A stretch of 64,000 nucleotides of DNA from positions 186,001-250,000 of the forward strand of contig NZ_JBJDLK010000004.1 in the NCBI RefSeq assembly GCF_045762675.1, read 5' to 3'. The notes under the pieces were generated by a model. That model searched no databases, was not told where the DNA came from, and was given only the letters and a program-made list of their open reading frames with translations. Shown piece by piece: positions 43,102 to 50,380 of the stretch; position 1 is the first letter of the stretch; each line of letters begins with the position of its first letter. This stretch comes from Elizabethkingia meningoseptica_A (lineage in GTDB: Bacteria > Bacteroidota > Bacteroidia > Flavobacteriales > Weeksellaceae). The position numbers and the translations under genes were made by a program.

Positions 43102-43857
43102 ATGAAAACAAAGCAAAACCTATATTCTTTCCTTTTTATATTATTCTTCTTTATTGTATTGACTTCTTGTTCTGATGATCAACGGGAGTACTATCCGGAT
43201 AAAAAAGTGATGAAGGTAAACGTCAAAGGATATATTGCCAAAGATTCTTTACAAATCCGAATGGGAAGTACTATTATTACTTCTGATGACGGAAAACAAA
43301 AATTTTTCAAAAACTCAGTAAATAAAAATGTTGATGCACTGGCTCCTTCTGTTTTTTCTCTTGTAGACGGAAAAGGAAAAGTATTGACTACAAAAAGCTA
43401 TGACGGCAGTAACTTTAATAACAATTTTAAATTCTTTTATGACGGAACAACACTTATTGATAAAATTCCTGATGTGCCGAAGCCCACAGTTGGTAATGTA
43501 GGAATTTTAGTGGATTTTTCCGAAAGGAGACTCACCAAAATACCACTGGCAGATATGGAAGTATATGTTACAGCTTCCAGATTGGGGAAAACAATTGAAA
43601 TTACAAGGAAAAAGTTTAATGACGACGGACAGGTTTATCTGGATTTGGCCATACCAACGCAATATTCTTCTTTTTTAATAACAATAGTGAAGCCGGGAAC
43701 AAAAATATCTTATGTTTCTGCAATAAATCCTTCAATAAATCCCAGTATCACCCAACAAACTACGAGGGATAAAGGTTTGATGATGCTGATTCAGGAGACC
43801 GGGGATAGTCAGATTAAGGGGATACAGGGTACAGAACTTACCCAGTATTTAAATTAG
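43102..43857 (+). CDS. Lipoprotein of unknown function with acidic post-cysteine signal
   Basis: 251 aa with a lipoprotein signal (VLTSC, lipid cysteine C23). The residues directly after it, SDDQRE, resemble the acidic lipoprotein export signal of Bacteroidota (SDDDD or SDDFE type), so surface exposure is likely. The mature part looks like a beta-sandwich of the kind seen in fimbrial or binding proteins (SDDGKQKFFKNSV, RRLTKIPLADMEVYVTAS), but I cannot assign a family. It comes 17 bp after a terminator and before the S41 protease gene (84-bp gap). Confidence 0.75.
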   Translation: MKTKQNLYSFLFILFFFIVLTSCSDDQREYYPDKKVMKVNVKGYIAKDSLQIRMGSTIITSDDGKQKFFKNSVNKNVDALAPSVFSLVDGKGKVLTTKSYDGSNFNNNFKFFYDGTTLIDKIPDVPKPTVGNVGILVDFSERRLTKIPLADMEVYVTASRLGKTIEITRKKFNDDGQVYLDLAIPTQYSSFLITIVKPGTKISYVSAINPSINPSITQQTTRDKGLMMLIQETGDSQIKGIQGTELTQYLN

Positions 43858-43941
43858 ATAAATTTAATATGAAATTAAAATATACGTAATACCAGCTTTT
43901 GATATTTGACGGATTTTTACTCACAAATTAATACTTCGGAA

Positions 43942-45306
43942 ATGAAACGGTTGATGCAGCTTTTACTCTGTTATACTGTTTTGATCACTACATTATATTC
44001 TTGTCGGTCAGATGAGGATATGTTTAATGTATATCCGGCCGGAAGTAATGAACAGGTTAATCAGTGGATGCTGAAAACCATGCAGAAATATTACCTGTGG
44101 ACCGATAAAATCCCGTCACAAACAAATCTTAATCAGAACCCGAAAGATTATTTCAAAAGTTTGCTGGCTAAAGACGATAAGTTTTCGGTAGCCATAAAAA
44201 AAGATGATCCGGAAACCATTCCGCAATCAGTCAGGAGTCTGTTTGGATTTGACTTTGCTGTTTTACAACAACAAAACCAGCTTACATTTGCTATTGTTAA
44301 AATGGTCATGGAGGATTCTCCTGCAAAACGTGCAGGATTGAAACGGGGCGATATTATTACAGAAATTAACCAGATTAAAGTAAGTCTGGAGAATGCAGAC
44401 AGGATTATTGAAGAAGTATCCCGTTCCAGAACAATATCCCTGCGATTAGCTCAACTGAAAGATAATCAGTTAATTTTTCAGCGATCACTGGAAATACAGG
44501 CAATGCTTAATTTTTCTCAACCGCTGCAATCCCAAATATTAGACATTAACAGCAATAAAGTCGGTTATCTGTACATAGCAGATTTTCAGGATGGCTTAGC
44601 ATCTTCATTAGCGAAGCAGTTTCAGGATTTTAAAAACCAAAATATCAGTCATTTAATTTTAGACCTCCGGTATAACGGAGGAGGTTCTGTTTCATCCGCT
44701 GCCGCATTATGTGCTTTAATAACGGATAAATTGAAATCGGGAACACCTTTCATTGTGTATAAAGGCAATAAAAACGGAGGAACTGTAAACCATTCCGTTG
44801 ATCAGGCTTTTGCCAACGGAAATCAGAGTATGAGTTTTGAAGCACTAAAAACTTCTGCATTAGCCTTACCGGAAATCTATATTATTACCTCTGCAAATAC
44901 AGCATCTGCTGCAGAAGTAGTTATTAACAATTTAAAACCTTATATAAAAGTTACCCAGATAGGGGAAAAAACCCTGGGTAAAGATATGGCAGCCTTTACG
45001 TTGTCTGATACCGAAACACCGGATAATAAATGGATTATTTATCCTATGGTGTATAAAATATTTAATATTCTCGATGCCGGAAATTATACCTCCGGAATTG
45101 AACCTACACTTACAGCGGACGAGTATGAACATCTTCCTTTACAAGCATTAGGAAATAAAGATGAAACATTACTGTCTGCGGCGCTTTTAGTCATTACAGG
45201 ACAGAAAAGCAGTCGTTTAAAAACAAAGAGCCTTACCAGGAACACTGTTTTTCGTGTTCTTGCGGAGAGTGAAAAGCCAATCAATTTTATTAAAATACCA
45301 TTATGA
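43942..45306 (+). CDS. Lipoprotein PDZ / S41-family (C-terminal processing type) protease
   Basis: 454 aa from the ATG at 43942. Lipoprotein signal with C21 (LYSC) and the acidic stretch RSDED after it, again like a surface-export signal. An N-terminal S41 cap (KYYLWTDKIPSQ) is followed by a PDZ domain (EDSPAKRAGLKRGDIITEINQ) and the peptidase domain: HLILDLRYNGGGSVSSAA, the catalytic Ser in SANTASAAEVV, and the probable Lys in GEKTLGKDMAAF. The fold is that of tail-specific proteases. The stop codon overlaps the next small gene by four bases (ATGA). A role in processing a surface substrate or the receptor cargo is inferred. Confidence 0.88.
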   Translation: MKRLMQLLLCYTVLITTLYSCRSDEDMFNVYPAGSNEQVNQWMLKTMQKYYLWTDKIPSQTNLNQNPKDYFKSLLAKDDKFSVAIKKDDPETIPQSVRSLFGFDFAVLQQQNQLTFAIVKMVMEDSPAKRAGLKRGDIITEINQIKVSLENADRIIEEVSRSRTISLRLAQLKDNQLIFQRSLEIQAMLNFSQPLQSQILDINSNKVGYLYIADFQDGLASSLAKQFQDFKNQNISHLILDLRYNGGGSVSSAAALCALITDKLKSGTPFIVYKGNKNGGTVNHSVDQAFANGNQSMSFEALKTSALALPEIYIITSANTASAAEVVINNLKPYIKVTQIGEKTLGKDMAAFTLSDTETPDNKWIIYPMVYKIFNILDAGNYTSGIEPTLTADEYEHLPLQALGNKDETLLSAALLVITGQKSSRLKTKSLTRNTVFRVLAESEKPINFIKIPL

Positions 45307-45482
45307 AAGGAATTACAGCTTTTGAACATTTAAAAAACATTGAACGGGTACGAAAACTGGAAGACAAAGAAATAGAAGAAAAACTTCAGTTTTTATATAT
45401 CCGTTATGAAAAAGCCATTGCGCGTTTAATGAACTCAAATACAATTTATAAAAGGAGTTTGTTAAAAATATCGGGACGTTAA
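45303..45482 (+). CDS. Small charged protein, 59 aa
   Basis: A 59-aa protein whose ATG overlaps the stop codon of the protease gene (ATGA), which implies coupled translation and makes the start convincing. The product (MKGITAFEHLKNIERVRKLE, then repeated Glu/Lys and ending KRSLLKISGR) is highly charged and predicted helical, without signal peptide, so it should be cytoplasmic. I know no family. It is followed by another small helical protein with an 18-bp gap. Confidence 0.65.
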   Translation: MKGITAFEHLKNIERVRKLEDKEIEEKLQFLYIRYEKAIARLMNSNTIYKRSLLKISGR

Positions 45483-45500
45483 ACATTAAAATACCAAATC

Positions 45501-45725
45501 ATGAGACTAATATCTAAAGACGACCATGCCCGTAACCTGCGAAAACTCAGAAAAAAATATGAGGGAGCCGATCCTGTTGTAATACAGGAGAAAGTGGAAG
45601 AACTCAATAATATATATATGGATTATCTTAATACCTGCAATGAACTGAAGAATCTTATTTTTGCCTACCGGCGGGAAATAGAAATGGCAGCAGGTTCTGT
45701 AAATAAAAAAAAGAGTAAGGTCTAA
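45501..45725 (+). CDS. Small charged helical protein, 74 aa
   Basis: 74 aa, no signal peptide, rich in Lys, Arg and Glu with a heptad-like middle (VIQEKVEELNNIYMDYLNTCNEL), likely a short coiled coil. The C terminus is basic (NKKKSKV). Last gene before a strong terminator. The function is unknown; it may form a pair with the 59-aa protein encoded just upstream. Confidence 0.65.
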   Translation: MRLISKDDHARNLRKLRKKYEGADPVVIQEKVEELNNIYMDYLNTCNELKNLIFAYRREIEMAAGSVNKKKSKV

Positions 45726-45739
45726 CTTACTCTTTTTTT
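45706..45739. terminator. Bidirectional terminator at the end of the surface locus
   Basis: AAAAAGAGTAAG and CTTACTCTTTTT pair around GTCTAA with A and T runs on both sides. It overlaps the stop codon of the 74-aa gene and faces uspA on the other strand. Confidence 0.85.
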
Positions 45740-45746
45740 GTTTATT

Positions 45747-46184
45747 TTATTGTTGTATTGGAATCACCAATACCGGTATCGTCGATTTTTTGGTAATAGA
45801 CTTGGTAAGACTTCCGATGAATACATCGTACATTCCGCTTCTTCCGTGTGAACCAATAACCAGATAGTCTGCATTTTTTTCTTCAGCATATTCCAGGATA
45901 ATGGACGCTGCATCTCCTTGTTTCAGAAGGTGGTCGCACTGAATATTCTGGCTGGTTACTCTTTGTTCCAAACGGCTCAGTTGAAGAAGTTCCTCTTTAA
46001 TTTCGGATTTTTCTACCTCAGGAAAATATTGGAATCCCATATCTCCAATAGCAAAACCTATATCTAAAGGTGCAACATGGATGAGACTTATTTTTGCATT
46101 GACTTCTTTTGCAAATTTTACAGCTTCGTCAATCAGGAATTCTGATCTTTCTGAGAAATCTATGGGCAGAACAATTGTTTTCAT
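45747..46184 (-). CDS. Universal stress protein UspA family
   Basis: 145-aa cytoplasmic single-domain Usp. The N terminus TIVLPIDFSERSEFLIDEAV is typical, and the ATP-binding motif G-x2-G-x9-G-S is visible in VIGSHGRSGMYDVFIGSLT, so it probably binds ATP. It is the last gene of a minus-strand run beginning at pssA (29 bp after the FAH-family gene). The role is general stress resistance by family. Confidence 0.93.
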   Translation of the reverse strand: MKTIVLPIDFSERSEFLIDEAVKFAKEVNAKISLIHVAPLDIGFAIGDMGFQYFPEVEKSEIKEELLQLSRLEQRVTSQNIQCDHLLKQGDAASIILEYAEEKNADYLVIGSHGRSGMYDVFIGSLTKSITKKSTIPVLVIPIQQ

Positions 46185-46213
46185 AAGTTTACTTTCTTAC
46201 TAAGTTACGGAAT

Positions 46214-46819
46214 TTAATGGACTTTTACACTAAATACTTTTTCATTTTCCAGATAAGCATCCAGTACATCATTCTCTTCTACCTTGCCAACACCTGCCGG
46301 AGTCCCTGTAAAAATAAGGTCTCCTACGCGAAGTGTAAAATATTGTGAAATGTTAGCAATCAGTGCATTAATGCCAAAAATCATGTCTTTTGAATTACCT
46401 GTCTGAACAACCTGATTGTTCTTTTTAAGTTCAAAATGAATTTCTTCAGAATTAAAATTCTCAACGGAGAAAAAATCGCTAACCACAGCTGAACCATCAA
46501 AGCCTTTTGCTTTTTCCCATGGTAAGCCTTTTTCTTTTAATCTGGTCTGAAGATCGCGGGCAGTAAAATCAATCCCAAGACCAATTTGTTCATAATGCTT
46601 TTCTGCATTTTCTTCCTGTATATATTTTCCGCCTTTGGATATCTTAATAACCAGTTCAAGTTCATAATGAATATCATTGGAAAATTCAGGAATATAAAAA
46701 TCAGAACCTTTAAGAACAGCTGTATCAGGCTTTATAAATAATACTGGTTCTGTCGGGATTTCATTTTTTAACTCTTTGGCATGCTCTGTATAATTTCTGC
46801 CTACACAAATAATTTTCAT
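46214..46819 (-). CDS. Fumarylacetoacetate hydrolase (FAH)-family protein
   Basis: 201 aa, single FAH domain of the short form. IICVGRNYTEHAKEL at the start and the metal-ligand region DIHYELELVIKISKGGKYI with GIDFTARDLQ are conserved, as is IFTGTPAGVGKVEENDVLD. Members are acylpyruvate hydrolases, oxaloacetate decarboxylases or isomerases; the specificity here is open. It follows the exonuclease gene by 38 bp on the same strand. Confidence 0.92.
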   Translation of the reverse strand: MKIICVGRNYTEHAKELKNEIPTEPVLFIKPDTAVLKGSDFYIPEFSNDIHYELELVIKISKGGKYIQEENAEKHYEQIGLGIDFTARDLQTRLKEKGLPWEKAKGFDGSAVVSDFFSVENFNSEEIHFELKKNNQVVQTGNSKDMIFGINALIANISQYFTLRVGDLIFTGTPAGVGKVEENDVLDAYLENEKVFSVKVH

Positions 46820-46857
46820 CTTCTTTTTGTTAATTGTTATGTGAGTTCAGGGATTCG

Positions 46858-47622
46858 TTAGAATTTACTTTTCAGTTTTATTGCTGTTAGTATCTTCTTT
46901 GTATATAATGGAAAATCGGCATTTTGAATCCATCCGAAATATCCCGGATCTTTATCGAAAACATCCAGTACTTTCTGACCTTTATATTTTCCGAAAGAAA
47001 AAATCTCTTCTTCTTTGTCATTATAGATAATGAATCCTGCTAAATCTGCACTTCTTTTATGAAAAGAAAATTCACTTAATGCCTGAATGTCGTTCCCCAG
47101 TTCTTCATATTTCCCAACCTGTGCATCCAGAACTTCAAAGGTAGCCAATGTATCTGCCTCAGCTGAGTGTGCATTTTCTAACGATTTACCACAATAGAAC
47201 TGATATGCCGCAGAAAGATTTCTTGGCTCCATCTTATGAAATATAGTTTGTACATCTATAGGCTTATGTCTGGATAAATCGAAATCAAAGCCCACGCGAA
47301 GAAGTTCTTCTGCTAATAACGGGATATCAAACCGATTTGAATTAAATCCACCCAGATCTGAATCTTTGATCATGTCAATGATTTTTGGTGCTATTTCTTT
47401 CAATGTTGGTTTATCAGCAACCATTTCATCAGTAATTCCATGAATGTCACTGGATTCTTTTGGAATAGGCATTTCCGGATTTACAACCCATGTTTTGGAC
47501 TCGCGCGATGCATCCGGGAAAATTTTTAAAATACAGATTTCAACAATACGGTCTTTGGATATATTAGTCCCTGTTGTTTCAAGATCGAAAACACAAAGGG
47601 GTTTATGTAATTTTAAATTCAT
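46858..47622 (-). CDS. DEDDh 3'-5' exonuclease (DnaQ-like)
   Basis: 254 aa. ExoI VFDLETTGTNISKDRI, ExoII GGFNSNRFDIPLLAEEL and ExoIII HSAEADTLATFEV give the DEDDh set, so the active site is complete. A C-terminal domain (about 205-250: EIFSFGKYKGQKVLDVFD) is of the ExoX/DUF3820 type. It may act in DNA repair or proofreading as a stand-alone nuclease. It lies 3 bp after pssA and before the FAH-family gene. Confidence 0.92.
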   Translation of the reverse strand: MNLKLHKPLCVFDLETTGTNISKDRIVEICILKIFPDASRESKTWVVNPEMPIPKESSDIHGITDEMVADKPTLKEIAPKIIDMIKDSDLGGFNSNRFDIPLLAEELLRVGFDFDLSRHKPIDVQTIFHKMEPRNLSAAYQFYCGKSLENAHSAEADTLATFEVLDAQVGKYEELGNDIQALSEFSFHKRSADLAGFIIYNDKEEEIFSFGKYKGQKVLDVFDKDPGYFGWIQNADFPLYTKKILTAIKLKSKF

Positions 47623-47625
47623 ATG

Positions 47626-48339
47626 CTACACTAATGTTTTTTGAAATAATAAAGAAATAAGGATGTAGTAAATGATGCAAAGCGGAATACCAATCACACC
47701 AAATACAGATAATAGTACAATACATCCTATGAGTAAAGCTATTTTGGGATAGTTATCCTGTAACTTCATGGATTTGAACTTCATTGCGATCATTTTTACC
47801 GGACTTACCGGAAGCCATGAGCATAACACACACAATAACAATAATAATCCTGCGTTTTCAAAGAGAAAGGCAAAAGCGTTTTTTTCCTGAAACGCATAAT
47901 ACATTCCAAAAAGAAGAATGGTATTACTAGGTGTATTAAGTCCTTTGAAGTAATATTTCTGATCCTCATCCAGATTAAAGATAGCCAGTCTCAGACAAGA
48001 GAAAAGTGTCACTAAAAGGCCAATATATTTAACGTCAAAAGGAAAACTGATTCCAAAAGCCTGGTCTCCGAAGCCTTCCAGGGCTTTATACATTGTTAAG
48101 CCCGGTAAAAAGCCAAAACTAACCATGTCCGCAAGGGAATCCAGCTGAACACCCAGATCGCTGTTTGCTTTTAAAGCTCTGGCGACAAAGCCATCGAAAA
48201 AATCAAGAATCAGCGAACCGATAATACATAAAGCAGTGGTTTTATAATCACCCAGAATAAGTTGGATTGCACCAACACTACCGAAAAACAGATTTCCGAG
48301 TGTTAGGGCATTGGCAAAATTATTTCGAATAAACTTCAT
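47626..48339 (-). CDS. pssA: CDP-diacylglycerol-serine O-phosphatidyltransferase
   Basis: Membrane enzyme making phosphatidylserine, precursor of phosphatidylethanolamine. 237 aa with several membrane helices. The CDP-alcohol phosphotransferase motif is complete: DGFVARALKANSDLGVQLDSLAD. An exact -7 box (TATTTTTG on the minus strand, 48344-48351) ends four bases before the ATG, so the mRNA could be leaderless. First gene of the run pssA, exonuclease, FAH, uspA. Confidence 0.94.
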   Translation of the reverse strand: MKFIRNNFANALTLGNLFFGSVGAIQLILGDYKTTALCIIGSLILDFFDGFVARALKANSDLGVQLDSLADMVSFGFLPGLTMYKALEGFGDQAFGISFPFDVKYIGLLVTLFSCLRLAIFNLDEDQKYYFKGLNTPSNTILLFGMYYAFQEKNAFAFLFENAGLLLLLCVLCSWLPVSPVKMIAMKFKSMKLQDNYPKIALLIGCIVLLSVFGVIGIPLCIIYYILISLLFQKTLV

Positions 48340-48343
48340 ACAA

Positions 48344-48351
48344 CAAAAATA
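48344..48351 (-). promoter_or_regulatory. -7 element at the pssA start
   Basis: CAAAAATA on the plus strand, TATTTTTG on the minus strand. Four bases separate it from the ATG, so the start codon would lie at the transcription start. No clear -33 element. Confidence 0.4.
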
Positions 48352-48632
48352 GGGAGGAATTATGAATTATGAGTTATAAGTAGTAAGTTAAACGTTATGA
48401 ATTTGAGATACACCACTGAAAATGAGCAGATGAAATGCATGAGTTTTCCTCCGTTTATTAATCAGTTTTACTATAAATCAGTTATTCATTAAATGAAATT
48501 TAAAATATGTTTTAACTTATATGATTATTAAATCGCGAATTTTGTAACAATTTTGATAAAAAACTATGTAAAAAATAATTTTATAGATTGTTTGAATCGG
48601 ATAAATAATTAACTTTAGAGAAATTTATAAAA

Positions 48633-49055
48633 ATGAAAAAATTAATCTTTAGCCTTGTTGCAGTATTTTTCAGTGTATTATCATATGCGCAGATTGAAGG
48701 GAAATGGAAGACTATAGACGATGAAACGGGAAAACCAAAGTCTATTGTAGAGATTTTTAAAAAATCGGACGGGAAATATTATGGTAAAGTTGTTCAGCTT
48801 TTAATCAAGCCGGAACATGCTAATTGTGTAGCGTGTAAGGATGACCGAAAAGATAAGCCTATCTTAGGAATGGAAGTTATCAGAGGTTTATCTAAAGATG
48901 GTAACGAATTTACAAAAGGAACAATTACCGATCCTAAAAACGGTAAGACTTACAAGTGTACCATTAAAAAAGACGGTGAAGACAAACTTAATGTAAGAGG
49001 TTATATTGGTTTCTCAGCATTAGGAAGATCTCAAACCTGGTATAAAGCAGATTAA
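48633..49055 (+). CDS. DUF2147-family exported protein
   Basis: 140 aa with a signal peptide (MKKLIFSLVAVFFSVLSYAQ). The mature part is a small beta-barrel of the DUF2147 family (IEGKWKTIDDETGKPKSIVEI, YGKVVQLL, ILGMEVIRGL). One pair of cysteines (CVACKDDRKDKP) and one more further on are present, so a disulfide is possible. The function is unknown although the fold resembles lipid-binding calycins. It has its own spacer and terminator. Confidence 0.9.
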   Translation: MKKLIFSLVAVFFSVLSYAQIEGKWKTIDDETGKPKSIVEIFKKSDGKYYGKVVQLLIKPEHANCVACKDDRKDKPILGMEVIRGLSKDGNEFTKGTITDPKNGKTYKCTIKKDGEDKLNVRGYIGFSALGRSQTWYKAD

Positions 49056-49072
49056 TTCTAAGAATATTCATA

Positions 49073-49104
49073 AAAAGGCATCAAAGAAATTTGATGCTTT
49101 TTTT
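49073..49104 (+). terminator. Terminator after the DUF2147 gene
   Basis: GCATCAAA and TTTGATGC form a perfect 8-bp stem around a GAAA tetraloop, followed by seven T. Confidence 0.85.
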
Positions 49105-49245
49105 ATGTAGTGTCTTTAATGATGATATGTGTGGAATAGTTTCTTTTGCATGAGTTTTAGGGAAAAAAGCTTTCATAAACATAGGGCTAATTATAAAGAA
49201 CTGACCAAATTAGAAGAAAGTAATGCATAATAAAATGAAAATGGT

Positions 49246-49253
49246 TATTTTTG
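49246..49253 (+). promoter_or_regulatory. -7 element for pdhB
   Basis: TATTTTTG, exact match, 22 bp upstream of the start codon. -33 element weak. Confidence 0.45.
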
Positions 49254-49275
49254 TACTTTCAAATTAATTAAAAAT

Positions 49276-50259
49276 ATGGCAGAATATACTTTTCGTGAGG
49301 TGATTGCACAGGCAATGAGCGAGGAAATGCGCAAAGACCAATCAATATATTTAATGGGTGAGGAAGTTGCTGAATACAACGGTGCTTACAAAGCATCTAA
49401 AGGAATGTTGGCAGAATTCGGTCCGGACAGAGTGATCGATACACCTATTGCTGAACTTGGTTTTGCAGGTATTTCTGTAGGTGCAGCAATGAATGGATGT
49501 CGTCCGATTGTAGAGTTCATGACTTTCAACTTCTCTTTAGTAGGGATTGACCAGATCATTAACAATGCAGCAAAAATTTATCAGATGAGTGGTGGTCAGT
49601 GGAATTGCCCTATCGTTTTCCGTGGACCTACTGCTTCGGCAGGTCAGTTGGGAGCAACTCACTCTCAGGCTTTAGAAAGCTGGTATGCTAACTGCCCGGG
49701 ATTAAAAGTGGTAGTACCATCTAACCCATATGATGCGAAAGGTCTTTTAAAGACTGCTATTCAGGATAATGATCCTGTTATTTTCATGGAATCTGAGCAG
49801 ATGTATGGAGATAAAATGGAAATTCCTGAAGAAGAATATTACATCCCAATCGGAAAGGCTGATGTTAAGAAAGAAGGATCTGATGTTACTTTAGTTTCTT
49901 TCGGTAAAATCATGAAGTTAGCTATTCAGGCTGCTGAAGATTTAGAAAAAGAAGGTATCTCTGTTGAGGTAATCGATCTTAGAACTGTTCGTCCGTTAGA
50001 TTACGATACCGTTTTAAAATCTGTACAAAAAACTAACCGTTTGGTAATTTTAGAAGAAGCCTGGCCGTTTGCTTCAGTTGCTTCAGAGATTACATATATG
50101 GTTCAGCAAAAAGCATTTGATTATCTGGATGCTCCTATCAAGAGAATTACAACTCCGGATGCACCGGCTCCATATTCTGCAGCTTTATTTGCAGAGTGGT
50201 TCCCGAAACTTGAAAAAGTAAAAGCAGAGATCAAGAATGCAATGTATGTTAAGCAATAA
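49276..50259 (+). CDS. pdhB: Pyruvate dehydrogenase E1 component, beta subunit
   Basis: Beta subunit of the heterotetrameric E1 enzyme, 327 aa. Typical segments: MGEEVAEYNGAYKASKGMLA, DTPIAELGFAGISVGAAMNG, FRGPTASAGQLGATHSQALE, and LRTVRPLDYDTVLKS. It acts in the complex that turns pyruvate into acetyl-CoA. The alpha subunit and E2 are not in the window, so the complex is encoded in scattered genes. Monocistronic, with a -7 box and terminator. Confidence 0.94.
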   Translation: MAEYTFREVIAQAMSEEMRKDQSIYLMGEEVAEYNGAYKASKGMLAEFGPDRVIDTPIAELGFAGISVGAAMNGCRPIVEFMTFNFSLVGIDQIINNAAKIYQMSGGQWNCPIVFRGPTASAGQLGATHSQALESWYANCPGLKVVVPSNPYDAKGLLKTAIQDNDPVIFMESEQMYGDKMEIPEEEYYIPIGKADVKKEGSDVTLVSFGKIMKLAIQAAEDLEKEGISVEVIDLRTVRPLDYDTVLKSVQKTNRLVILEEAWPFASVASEITYMVQQKAFDYLDAPIKRITTPDAPAPYSAALFAEWFPKLEKVKAEIKNAMYVKQ

Positions 50260-50282
50260 TAACGCATAATAAAAATACTGTA

Positions 50283-50306
50283 AACCTTCCTTAATGGGAG
50301 GTTTTT
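50283..50306 (+). terminator. Terminator after pdhB
   Basis: AACCTTCC pairs with GGGAGGTT (one T-G pair) around TTAAT, followed by T. Confidence 0.7.
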
Positions 50307-50349
50307 TAATTTTGTGTAATAAAATTTTACCATTAGGGGTAAATTCTTA

Positions 50350-50357
50350 TAAATTTG
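50350..50357 (+). promoter_or_regulatory. -7 element for kup
   Basis: TAAATTTG, exact match, 23 bp upstream of the start codon. Confidence 0.45.
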
Positions 50358-50380
50358 CGCTAATTTTTAGAATGTAAAAT

